64,000 nt of DNA, from contig NZ_LFJC01000003.1 of NCBI RefSeq assembly GCF_002776695.1, forward strand, positions 1,869,361 to 1,933,360, written 5' to 3'. The translations under genes and the position numbers were made by a program. The notes below the pieces were generated by a model. The model was not told where the DNA came from and did no database searches. It worked only from the letters and a program-made list of their open reading frames with translations. Origin of the DNA: Bradyrhizobium nitroreducens (lineage in GTDB: Bacteria; Pseudomonadota; Alphaproteobacteria; Rhizobiales; Xanthobacteraceae). Positions 57,197-64,000 of the stretch are shown one piece after another. Each line of letters opens with the position of its first letter. Within the stretch, counting starts at the first letter, position 1.

Positions 57197-58084
57197 CTAC
57201 TCCGCCGCCTGCTGCTGCACCGTCGGCTCCGTCCCCGCCACCGTCGCCCTGCGCATGTCGCGCGGCTGGGACTGGTCGTAGCGGCGGACGCGGTGCATGG
57301 TCTGGCGATTGTCCCACATCACGAGGTCATGCAGCTTCCATTTGTGGACGTAGACGAACTCCGGCTGCGTCGCGTGCTCGTTCAGGTCCCGCAGCAGCAG
57401 CCGGCCTTCGGGCATGCTCATGCCGACAATCTTGCCGGCATGCGATGAGAGATAGAGCGACTTACGGCGATGCACGGGGTGCGTCCGCACCAGCCGCTGC
57501 AGCACCGGCTTGAACATCGCCTTCTCCTCGTCGGTGTACTCGGTGAAGCCGAGCGATCCGCGCGAATACATCAGCGAGTGCTCGCAGACGAGGTCCTCGA
57601 TCTCCGCCTTGGTTTCGTCGTCGAGCGCGTCATAGGCTGCGCGCATGTCGGCGAATTCGGTGTTGCCGCCCTTCGGGTTCACCACGCGCGCCGACAGCAG
57701 CGAGAATTTCGCGGGGATCGGCCGGAAAGAGCTGTCGGAGTGCCACAGGCAATTGCCGAGGTTGAACAGATTGGCGCGGCTGTCTCTCGGCAGCGGCTTG
57801 CCGTCCTTGCCGAGGTTGGAGACGTCGTTCAGGCCCGAGGTGAGACGGTATTCATCTGCCTTGGTGATGTTGCCGCCGCGCGCGTCCTCGCGCTGACCGA
57901 AGTTCAGTGCGAAGGCCATCTGCTGCTCGTCGGTGATGTCCTGGTCGTGGAAGACCAGCACCGCATATTTGTCCATGGCGGCCTCGACCTCGCGCGCCTC
58001 GGCCTCGGTGAGGGGCTTTCGCAAGTCGAGGCCGGAGACCTCGCCGACAAAATGCTTCTGAAGCTGCCGGATGGCGATCGTCAT
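57197..58084 (-). CDS. TauD/TfdA-family Fe(II)/2-oxoglutarate dioxygenase
   Basis: 295 residues from the ATG at 58084 (GGGAGAAACG upstream). Metal ligands HxD in LWHSDSSF and the distal His in TMHRVRRYD are present, with a following arginine for 2-oxoglutarate. The motif pattern fits a 2,4-D/alpha-ketoglutarate dioxygenase-like group more than TauD itself. Substrate unknown; sulfonates, aryloxyacids or others are possible. Confidence 0.88.
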   Translation of the reverse strand: MTIAIRQLQKHFVGEVSGLDLRKPLTEAEAREVEAAMDKYAVLVFHDQDITDEQQMAFALNFGQREDARGGNITKADEYRLTSGLNDVSNLGKDGKPLPRDSRANLFNLGNCLWHSDSSFRPIPAKFSLLSARVVNPKGGNTEFADMRAAYDALDDETKAEIEDLVCEHSLMYSRGSLGFTEYTDEEKAMFKPVLQRLVRTHPVHRRKSLYLSSHAGKIVGMSMPEGRLLLRDLNEHATQPEFVYVHKWKLHDLVMWDNRQTMHRVRRYDQSQPRDMRRATVAGTEPTVQQQAAE

Positions 58085-58181
58085 GGCGTTTCTCCCACAG
58101 GTCGCGAGCGGTTGGTCCCGCTCTGTCGGCGAAAAAGCTACTCCCGCGCTCGTGCTTGTCAACGCTTCGAGCGCATGCCTC

Positions 58182-58961
58182 TCACGCGTTCCGCGCCATC
58201 AGCCCGCCGTCGACCGGGATGACTGCGCCGGTGAGGAAGGACGCGGCCGGCAGGCACAGGCTCAGCGTCATATGCGCGACCTCTTCGGGGGCGCCGTAGC
58301 GGCCGAGGGCGGTGCGACGCTTGGCGTAGATCGTCTTGTGCTCCTCCGAGATGCGGTCGGTGATACCAGTGCGGATCGGACCGGGGCAGATGCAGTTGAC
58401 CGTAATGCCCTCGCGGCCGAGCTCCACGGCGAGCGAGCGGGTGAGGCTGGCAACGCCACCCTTCGCGGCCGAATAGGGGCTGTGCAATGCGGTGGCGCCG
58501 AGCGCCTCGGTCGAGGCGATGTTGACGATGCGCGGGCTCTTCGACTTGCGCAGATGCGGCAGCGCGGCGCGGATGATGCGCGGATGGGCCGTCAGCATCA
58601 CGGCAATGCCCCTGGCCCAGGCGTCCTCGTAAGTCTCGTCGTCGATCGCGACGCGCACGGAGATGCCGGCATTGTTGACGACGATGTCGAGTCCGCCGAA
58701 ATGCGCGGCAACGTCAGCCACGACACGCTTGATCTCGCCGCCGTCGGCAACGTCAAGCTTCCACGCCTTCGCCGCTCCGCCGCTCGCCGCGATCTCCTTC
58801 GCAACCGCATGCGCGCCCTGCTCGTCGTAATCGGTGACGGCAACGTTCGCGCCCTCGTTTGCGAACACGCGCGCGGTCGCTCGCCCCATGCCGCTCGCCG
58901 CGCCGGTGACGAGAACGGTCAGGCCCTTGACGGACCGGCTGAGCTGCTTGAACTCGGACAT
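58182..58961 (-). CDS. SDR-family oxidoreductase
   Basis: 259 residues. TGAASGMGRATARVF cofactor motif, NNAGISV near residue 92, catalytic Tyr-Lys in SPYSAAKGG, and the family C-terminus LPAASFLTGAVIPVDGGL. Classical SDR of the FabG type; substrate not determinable. Divergent from the next SDR gene, which suggests a shared control region of about 100 bp. Confidence 0.9.
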   Translation of the reverse strand: MSEFKQLSRSVKGLTVLVTGAASGMGRATARVFANEGANVAVTDYDEQGAHAVAKEIAASGGAAKAWKLDVADGGEIKRVVADVAAHFGGLDIVVNNAGISVRVAIDDETYEDAWARGIAVMLTAHPRIIRAALPHLRKSKSPRIVNIASTEALGATALHSPYSAAKGGVASLTRSLAVELGREGITVNCICPGPIRTGITDRISEEHKTIYAKRRTALGRYGAPEEVAHMTLSLCLPAASFLTGAVIPVDGGLMARNA

Positions 58962-59059
58962 GCTGTTTCCTCGGGAAGCTGCTTGTTCTTGTTATGATTG
59001 ACAAGGCTGGCACCGATCCGCAGACAGGTCAAACAAGCAAGACAAAAGGGGAGGCCGCG

Positions 59060-59797
59060 ATGGCGAACGAGCTCGATTTCTCAGGCAGGCAGGTGCTGGT
59101 CGTCGGCGGCTCGAGCGGGATCGGCAACGGCATCGCGCAGGCGTTTCGCACCAGGGGCGCCCAGGTCGCGGTGTGCGGCACGCGTGCTCGCGCAACGGAA
59201 TATTCTGCGGAGGAAGGCTCCGATCTCACGGGCCTCTCTTATGCGCAGCTCGACGTTGGCAGTCCCGGCGCGATCGAAGCGTTCAAGCCGGCCTTCGACA
59301 GGCTCGACATCCTCGTGCTGGCGCAAGGCGCGGTGCTCTATCGGCGCGGCGAGTTCGAGATGGCTGGCTTCCGCAAGGTGGTCGAGGTCAATCTGATGAG
59401 CCTGATGGCCTGCGCCACGCGGTTTCATTCCATGTTGCGGGATTCCAGGGGCGCGCTGATCATGGTGTCCTCGACCGCAGCATATCATTCCACCATGGGC
59501 AATCCCGCCTACAACGCCTCGAAGACCGGTGCGGTCGGATTGACGCGGACGCTGGGTGAGGCCTGGGCCGAGGACGGCATCCGCGTCAACGGCATCGCGC
59601 CGGGGCTCGTCGACACCAAGATGACGAAGGTGACGACCGACAATCCGAAGCGGCTTGAAGGCGCGCTCGCGCGCATCCCGCTGCGACGATTGGGCACGCC
59701 GGCCGACATGGCGGGCGCCGCGCTGTTCCTGGCCTCGCCGCTGTCGTCCTACATCATCGGGCAAACCCTCGTTGTCGATGGTGGGCTGATTCTGTAG
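59060..59797 (+). CDS. SDR-family oxidoreductase
   Basis: 245 residues from the ATG at 59060, with GGGGAGGCCGCG upstream. Cofactor motif GGSSGIGNGIAQAF, Tyr-Lys in PAYNASKTGAVG, and C-terminus SSYIIGQTLVVDGG. The NAG motif reads LAQGAVLY, so the usual NNAG is altered. Substrate unknown. The next gene is a stress protein behind its own promoter-like site. Confidence 0.88.
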   Translation: MANELDFSGRQVLVVGGSSGIGNGIAQAFRTRGAQVAVCGTRARATEYSAEEGSDLTGLSYAQLDVGSPGAIEAFKPAFDRLDILVLAQGAVLYRRGEFEMAGFRKVVEVNLMSLMACATRFHSMLRDSRGALIMVSSTAAYHSTMGNPAYNASKTGAVGLTRTLGEAWAEDGIRVNGIAPGLVDTKMTKVTTDNPKRLEGALARIPLRRLGTPADMAGAALFLASPLSSYIIGQTLVVDGGLIL

Positions 59798-59819
59798 GGC
59801 AACACTTTCGTCCTGACTT

Positions 59820-59844
59820 GGAACTGCGCCGCTCCTGATCTGTT
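59820..59844 (+). promoter_or_regulatory. Near-EcfG promoter in front of the CsbD-like gene
   Basis: GGAAC, 16 bases, TGTT. The -35 is exact and the -10 differs by one base from CGTT. It lies 30 bp before the start of the CsbD-like gene. Confidence 0.55.
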
Positions 59845-59873
59845 ACTTGGGCTGACCCCCGAGGAGGAGCTTC

Positions 59874-60245
59874 ATGGACACGGATCGGATTGTTGGATCG
59901 GCCAAGGAATATGCCGGACGCGCGGAAGGCGCGATCGGAGACACGGCAGGCGATGCCAAGACGCAGGCATCGGGCAAGGCGCGCGAAGCTGCAGGCACGG
60001 TGCAGAATCTCTACGGCCAGGCCAAGGATGCCGTGCGTGACGCCACGGATACCGCAGCGAACTACGCCAAGGACGCCTACGACAACAGTGGCGAGACCTT
60101 CCGCGACGGCACGCAGGCGCTGTCGAAGAAGGTGCAGGACAATCCGCTCGGCGCGCTGCTGGTGGCGGGCGGCATCGGCTTTGCGCTCGCGCTGTTGATG
60201 TCGCGCCCCGCGCGGCGTCCTCCGCCGTCGCGCTGGCGCTACTAA
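59874..60245 (+). CDS. CsbD-like stress protein with C-terminal membrane helix
   Basis: 123 residues. The N-terminus resembles CsbD (MDTDRIVGSAKEYAGRAEGA), followed by long alanine-rich amphipathic helix, then a DUF883-like C-terminal membrane helix (LGALLVAGGIGFALALLMSR) and a basic proline-rich end. A fusion-like mix of CsbD and DUF883/YqjD features. AGGAGGAGC lies before the ATG. EcfG control is likely. Confidence 0.82.
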   Translation: MDTDRIVGSAKEYAGRAEGAIGDTAGDAKTQASGKAREAAGTVQNLYGQAKDAVRDATDTAANYAKDAYDNSGETFRDGTQALSKKVQDNPLGALLVAGGIGFALALLMSRPARRPPPSRWRY

Positions 60246-60348
60246 AGCGCGATGAGATTTGGATGAATCGTCATCGCGCTTTAGGTTGTTGTTTGCGCAT
60301 GATCTTTCCGGAAAACCGCTTCGCACTTTTCCGGATCATGCTTTAGGA
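60243..60348. repeat. 106-bp double-hairpin repeat, copy 1
   Basis: Begins on the TAA stop of the CsbD-like gene. First hairpin: AAAGCGCGATGA and its exact complement TCATCGCGCTTT. Second hairpin: CCGGAAAA and TTTTCCGG within outer CATGATC / GATCATG arms. Copy 2 at 62708-62813 has the same length and differs at 6 positions. A typical Bradyrhizobium dispersed repeat in style. Confidence 0.9.
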
Positions 60349-60359
60349 CTGATCCGACC

Positions 60360-61568
60360 ATGGATCTAAGTCTGCCAGATCGGCCTCTCCCGCACGCCAT
60401 CCGCCGCTCGGCAATGACGATCATGTGGGCGTGCACCGCCGTTCTCATGATCGGCCTGTTCGTGGTCATGGCCCGCGAGCCGTTCGAATACGTGGACGAT
60501 CTTGCGTGGCTTTACCGGCTCGGCAATCAACGATTCGCCGAAATCCCCTTTAGCCCGGCTTGGATGGACGGCAGCCCGTTCTATCGGCCAGGTGCGGAGC
60601 TCTTGCTGAAACTGCTTCATTCCGCCTTTGGCTGGCATCTTTTGCCCTATCGGATCGTCCAATTTGGCGCTTTGCTCTTACTGTTGTGGACGACATCCGT
60701 CGCGGCGGCGCGGCTAAACCTGCCGGGTTCAACGGTTCCACTGCTTGCCGTTTTTCTGATCGGATCTCCGTTCATATCGGGGTCGGTCATATGGCTGAGC
60801 GAATTGCCTCACGTTGTCGTTTTGATCTGCTTTGCGGCGGGTCTGGCTGTTGTCTTCTCTTCGCGGAGCGAAGGCATGAAGCTGACTCTGTGCGCCATCC
60901 TGTTTGTGGCGGCTCTCTCGATGAAGGAGAACGGCCTGGCTCTGCTGGTTTTCTACCCTTTTCTTGCGGCGTCTTTGCCGGTTAGGGCAACGCTGGTTTT
61001 CGGAGCCATCACGCTCGGATATTTCGCGATGAGAGCCGCGACCATCGGCCACGGAATGGGTCTGGCCAACGCCAGCCCGGTCGACATTCATTCCTATGTC
61101 GTCAACATCGCGTCACAGGTCATCGCGCTTTGGACTCGCCTGACCAAATGGGGAGAGCCGATACACGAACTTCGCTACGAGACTCCTCTGCAATTGGCAT
61201 CGACTGCCTTGATCGCATTGCTATTGCCGAAATGGCGAAGCAGACCGGCGATATTGCTCCTCATTGTCGCTCTTGGCTGCGCGGTTTTCTCCTACGCCTA
61301 TGCGAGGGATCGTCATTTGGCGCTGCCGGCGCTTGCCTACGGCCTGCTGCTCGCCATGGCGACGTCTAGTCAGCGGATTCGCTGGTTACCCGTTCTTGTC
61401 TGGATGGCCTGGTCCGTGCAGGCAGCACTTACGGTCCGGGATGTGCACAGAGCCTCCGTTGACCTGATCGAGCGAGTCTATCGCCCGAACGTCACGCCAC
61501 CGATGCCGGCCCTTCCCGTGCATGTATGGGAAATAGCAAGGTCAACAGCACTCTCCCTGAGAAACTAG
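60360..61568 (+). CDS. GT-C-like polytopic membrane protein
   Basis: 402 residues, about ten membrane helices. An early periplasmic loop has an acidic pair (FEYVDDLAWLYRLGNQRF), then FYRPGAELLLKLLHSAFGWH and a later MKENGLALLVFYP. The layout recalls dolichyl-phosphate-mannose-type GT-C glycosyltransferases, but I cannot assign a donor or acceptor. GC content and codon use look lower than in neighbours, and repeats flank the gene, so it may be a newer arrival. Confidence 0.65.
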   Translation: MDLSLPDRPLPHAIRRSAMTIMWACTAVLMIGLFVVMAREPFEYVDDLAWLYRLGNQRFAEIPFSPAWMDGSPFYRPGAELLLKLLHSAFGWHLLPYRIVQFGALLLLLWTTSVAAARLNLPGSTVPLLAVFLIGSPFISGSVIWLSELPHVVVLICFAAGLAVVFSSRSEGMKLTLCAILFVAALSMKENGLALLVFYPFLAASLPVRATLVFGAITLGYFAMRAATIGHGMGLANASPVDIHSYVVNIASQVIALWTRLTKWGEPIHELRYETPLQLASTALIALLLPKWRSRPAILLLIVALGCAVFSYAYARDRHLALPALAYGLLLAMATSSQRIRWLPVLVWMAWSVQAALTVRDVHRASVDLIERVYRPNVTPPMPALPVHVWEIARSTALSLRN

Positions 61569-61849
61569 GCACCGAAGCATAGCGAATGCGAGGCTTCAGG
61601 CGAATTCGTGTCAGCATCCGCTCTTGAGCCGTGTTTGGTTATTGTCACATAGTTCGACGGCGTTCCGATCTCGATAGCCATGGAATTCGTCGCCGGGCCC
61701 AGACCGATAGCCACGTCACTTTAGGCGGAGACGTGCCGGCCCCGCCGACCGAGATGCACTCAGACAATGGAAATCTGATAAGAATTCCCGAGAACGGATA
61801 CGATCCTGCAAGGACAAATGGCGCGCGAGCGCGTGCGGCGAGGAGCCCA

Positions 61850-62710
61850 ATGCAACAGACCAGCGGAAACGAGCAAAATGCCGATCAAATCGCCTATTGG
61901 AACGGCCCGAGCGGGCAGCGCTGGGCCGATCGCCATGCGGCGCAGGAGCGCCTGCTCGGCCCCATTGCCGAGGTGCTGATCGACCGCGCCAAGCCGAAGC
62001 CGGGCGAGCGTATCCTCGATGTCGGCTGCGGTTCGGGGGCGACGACTTTCGCATTTGCGAAGGCAGTGGCGCCTGACGGTTTTGCACTCGGCCTCGACGT
62101 GTCCGAGCCGATGCTGTCGCAGGCACGCGCGTTTGCGCCCAAGGGGCTGCCGCTCGATTTCGTGCTGGCGGATGCCACCGTCTACCCATTCGAGCCGGCG
62201 AGCTTCGATCTGCTCGCCTCGCGCTTCGGCGTGATGTTCTTTGCCGATCCCATCGCGTCCTTCGCCAACCTGCGCCGCGCGCTGAAGCCCACAGGGCGGC
62301 TCGCCTTTGCCTGCTGGCGCGAGCCGAAGGAAAACCCGTGGATGATGGCGCCGTTGATGGCGGTCTACAAGCATGTGCCGAAGATGCCGCCGGTGGGACC
62401 GGAAGAGCCGGGCCCGTTCGCCTTCGCCTCGGAAGAGCGCGTGACGCGCATCCTGAAAGGCGCGGGATTCGTGGACGTGGCGATGGAGCCGCACGATCTG
62501 CCGATGGATGTCGCGATCGGCGGCGGTCTCGACGCGGCGGTCGACGGCGCCCTCCAGATCGGTCCGGCCAGCCGCGCGCTGCAGGGGCACCCGCCGGAGA
62601 CATATGAGGCCGCAAAAGCCTCGATCCGCGAGATGCTCACGCCGTTCCTGAAGGAGCAGAGCGTGGCGCTGCAGGGCGCGATCTGGATCGTGACGGCGAA
62701 GGCGACGTAA
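61850..62710 (+). CDS. Class I SAM-dependent methyltransferase
   Basis: 286 residues from the ATG at 61850 (AGGAG 4 bp upstream). An upstream frame opens in the 280-bp gap but is unsupported. Motif I is LDVGCGSGATTFAFAK near residue 50, followed by GLDVSEPMLSQARA and the DATVYPF region. Of the UbiE/COQ5-like small-molecule type; substrate unknown. Confidence 0.87.
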   Translation: MQQTSGNEQNADQIAYWNGPSGQRWADRHAAQERLLGPIAEVLIDRAKPKPGERILDVGCGSGATTFAFAKAVAPDGFALGLDVSEPMLSQARAFAPKGLPLDFVLADATVYPFEPASFDLLASRFGVMFFADPIASFANLRRALKPTGRLAFACWREPKENPWMMAPLMAVYKHVPKMPPVGPEEPGPFAFASEERVTRILKGAGFVDVAMEPHDLPMDVAIGGGLDAAVDGALQIGPASRALQGHPPETYEAAKASIREMLTPFLKEQSVALQGAIWIVTAKAT

Positions 62711-62813
62711 AGCGCGATGAGATTCGGAGGAACCGTCATCGCCCTTCAGGTTGTTGTTTGCGCCTGATCTTTCCGGAAAACCGCTTCGCACTTTTCCGGA
62801 TCATGCTTTAGGA
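62708..62813. repeat. 106-bp double-hairpin repeat, copy 2
   Basis: Begins on the TAA stop of the methyltransferase gene, exactly as copy 1 does for its gene. Six differences from copy 1, most in the first hairpin, whose arms no longer pair perfectly. The second hairpin is unchanged. Confidence 0.9.
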
Positions 62814-62842
62814 TGCGTCATCCGAACTGCGCGTGAGCGGAC

Positions 62843-63922
62843 ATGCCGAGTGACGCAAGGCCGGGTGCGCTCGCAGGCGTGGACCGGAGGGGAGACGCTC
62901 AACGTCATGGCCGACTGCCGGGCGTGCAGCTCGGGCGCGCGGTGGCCGCTCTGGCCGTATTCTACTTTCACACGCATCTCGCGCTGATCTATTTCGACAA
63001 GTCGCAGCTCGTCACCTGGAAATTTCTGGCCGATCACGGAGCCGACGGGGTCGATCTGTTCTTTGCCATATCCGGCTTCATTGTCTGCTACGTCTCGACG
63101 GCGCCGGGTTACACGCCCCTAAGTTTCCTCGCCAAGCGCTTTTTCCGCATCTACCCCCTCAACGCGCTGGCCACGCTGGTGATGATCGTTCTCTTCAGCC
63201 GCAGCATCGGGGGGCCGCCTCAAGAGATCGAGCTGGGGCGGATATTGCGGTCGCTCCTGATCGTTCCGCAAGCCACACCGATGAACTCGGTCGGCTGGAC
63301 ACTCGAATACGAGGTGATTTTCTACCTCGTCTCCGCAGTGCTCATCCCGCTCGGCGGAGTCCGGCTGTTGCTCGTCTGGTGCGTCGCGGCTGCCTGGGTC
63401 GGGCGCGCGATCGAGCCTCAACCTCCGATCATCGCCCGTTTCGCTGACGGCCATTATGCCGACTTCGCCGCGGGCGTGTTCGCCTACATGATGATCGGAC
63501 GGCTCTCCCCGCGCTGGAGCTCCAGTCTGGGGCTTCTGGCGCTCGCGGCCGGTGCGTATGTTTTCGGTCCGCGATTGACGGTATGGGCAACCCCCATGGC
63601 GTGCTGCCTGGCCGTCGCCGGCCTGGCGCTTCTGCCGGCGGCGCCGCGCTTGCTGGTCAAGCTTGGCGATGTCTCCTATGGCCTTTATGTGTGGCACTGG
63701 CCGGCATTCATGTTCTTGCCGTGGCTGGCGGCCTGGCTGCACTTCGACAAGGCGAATGGCGAGATCTGGCGCTGGATCATGCTCGTGGTGGTCATCGCGA
63801 TCGCGTCGGCGTCCTGGATCTTGCTCGAGCGTCCGATCAATCGCTGGGCGGCGCGTTGGCTGGCGCGACGTTCAAAGAACGGCGTCATTGCGGGCGCGGC
63901 CAGCTCCGACGTGACAGCTTAG
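62843..63922 (+). CDS. Acyltransferase-3 family membrane protein
   Basis: 359 residues from the ATG at 62843. A GTG at 62924 would give a start closer to the usual (VQLGRAVAALAVFYFHTHLA). Ten or so membrane helices with the family landmarks GVQLGRAVAALAVFYFH, GVDLFFAISGFIVCYVS and SLGVG-like VSYGLYVWHWP. These enzymes O-acylate polysaccharides or lipids. Substrate unknown. Confidence 0.85.
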   Translation: MPSDARPGALAGVDRRGDAQRHGRLPGVQLGRAVAALAVFYFHTHLALIYFDKSQLVTWKFLADHGADGVDLFFAISGFIVCYVSTAPGYTPLSFLAKRFFRIYPLNALATLVMIVLFSRSIGGPPQEIELGRILRSLLIVPQATPMNSVGWTLEYEVIFYLVSAVLIPLGGVRLLLVWCVAAAWVGRAIEPQPPIIARFADGHYADFAAGVFAYMMIGRLSPRWSSSLGLLALAAGAYVFGPRLTVWATPMACCLAVAGLALLPAAPRLLVKLGDVSYGLYVWHWPAFMFLPWLAAWLHFDKANGEIWRWIMLVVVIAIASASWILLERPINRWAARWLARRSKNGVIAGAASSDVTA

Positions 63923-64000
63923 AGCGTTTTCGAGCGAAGTGGACACCGGTTCGCGTGAAGAAAACGCGTCAAAACAAGAATCTAGAGCTTCGGTTCTGAT
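63920..64000. repeat. Double-hairpin repeat of another family, cut by the window end
   Basis: Begins on the TAG stop of the acyltransferase gene. GCGTTTTC and GAAAACGC form the first stem. Then TCTAGAGC starts a second part that is cut off at 64000. From memory of Bradyrhizobium genomes, the missing part would be an inverted copy of the last bases (GCTTCGGTTCTGAT). Confidence 0.7.

Overview
The window is a chromosomal stretch of a high-GC alphaproteobacterium, most probably Bradyrhizobium or a close relative. The grounds are the gene families, the Tad/Cpa pilus layout, the full urt-ure cluster, the cysG-DUF2849-cysI-DUF934-cysH order, EcfG-type and CtrA-type promoter motifs, and dispersed hairpin repeats of a kind I know from Bradyrhizobium genomes. 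I saw no rRNA, tRNA, CRISPR array, insertion sequence or prophage. Gene density is high and most of the sequence is ordinary core or accessory metabolism.

Layout. (1) 1-10.8 kb: Tad/Flp pilus locus. A minus-strand operon runs cpaB-cpaC-cpaD-cpaE-cpaF-tadB (tadB is cut by the left edge). The prepilin peptidase cpaA and one Flp pilin lie just upstream, also on minus. On plus are a stand-alone secretin N-domain protein and two TadE/G-like minor pilins. A fatty-acid-hydroxylase-family gene sits between the two halves. CtrA-like TTAA-N7-TTAA boxes lie in front of the pilus units. (2) 10.8-13.2 kb: an RNA/cold trio on minus (DEAD-box helicase, infA, cold-shock protein). (3) 13.6-25.2 kb: urea uptake and hydrolysis, urtABCDE-ureDABC-(ABM monooxygenase)-ureEFG. 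A textbook sigma-54 promoter precedes it, so the set is very likely under nitrogen control. (4) 25.4-36 kb: mixed envelope and stress genes: an HWE-type sensor kinase with degenerate ATP-binding boxes, TetR, OpgC, a DUF883/membrane protein pair, an AI-2E-type permease, an L,D-transpeptidase, DUF2865, a chemoreceptor and CsbD. Several carry GGAAC-N16-CGTT (EcfG) promoters. (5) 36.1-38.3 kb: malate synthase G. (6) 38.5-50.1 kb: sulfate assimilation, with divergent cysD-cysNC and cysG-DUF2849-cysI-DUF934-cysH, then the sulfate ABC transporter sbp-cysT-cysW-cysA. (7) 50.2-64 kb: CAP lipoprotein, patatin, 3-hydroxybutyrate dehydrogenase, TauE/SafE exporter, Wzx-like flippase, DsbD N-domain protein, YqgE, TauD-like dioxygenase, two SDRs, a CsbD-like stress protein, a GT-C-like membrane protein, a methyltransferase and an acyltransferase-3 protein.

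How the genes work together. Sulfate enters through Sbp-CysTWA, is activated by CysD-CysN, reduced by a [4Fe-4S]-type APS reductase and then by the siroheme sulfite reductase whose cofactor CysG makes. Urea enters through UrtABCDE and is hydrolysed by UreABC, matured by UreDEFG. The stress part (CsbD, DUF883, small membrane protein) looks like scattered members of the PhyR-EcfG general stress regulon.

The most interesting observations are regulatory or structural. CtrA-like boxes recur in front of the Tad units. EcfG promoters recur across the window. Repeat elements begin exactly on the stop codon of the upstream gene. An HWE kinase appears to have lost its ATP site. Two unknown proteins (DUF2849, DUF934) are welded into a sulfite reductase operon that has no reductase flavoprotein. 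I found no convincing wholly new multi-gene system.
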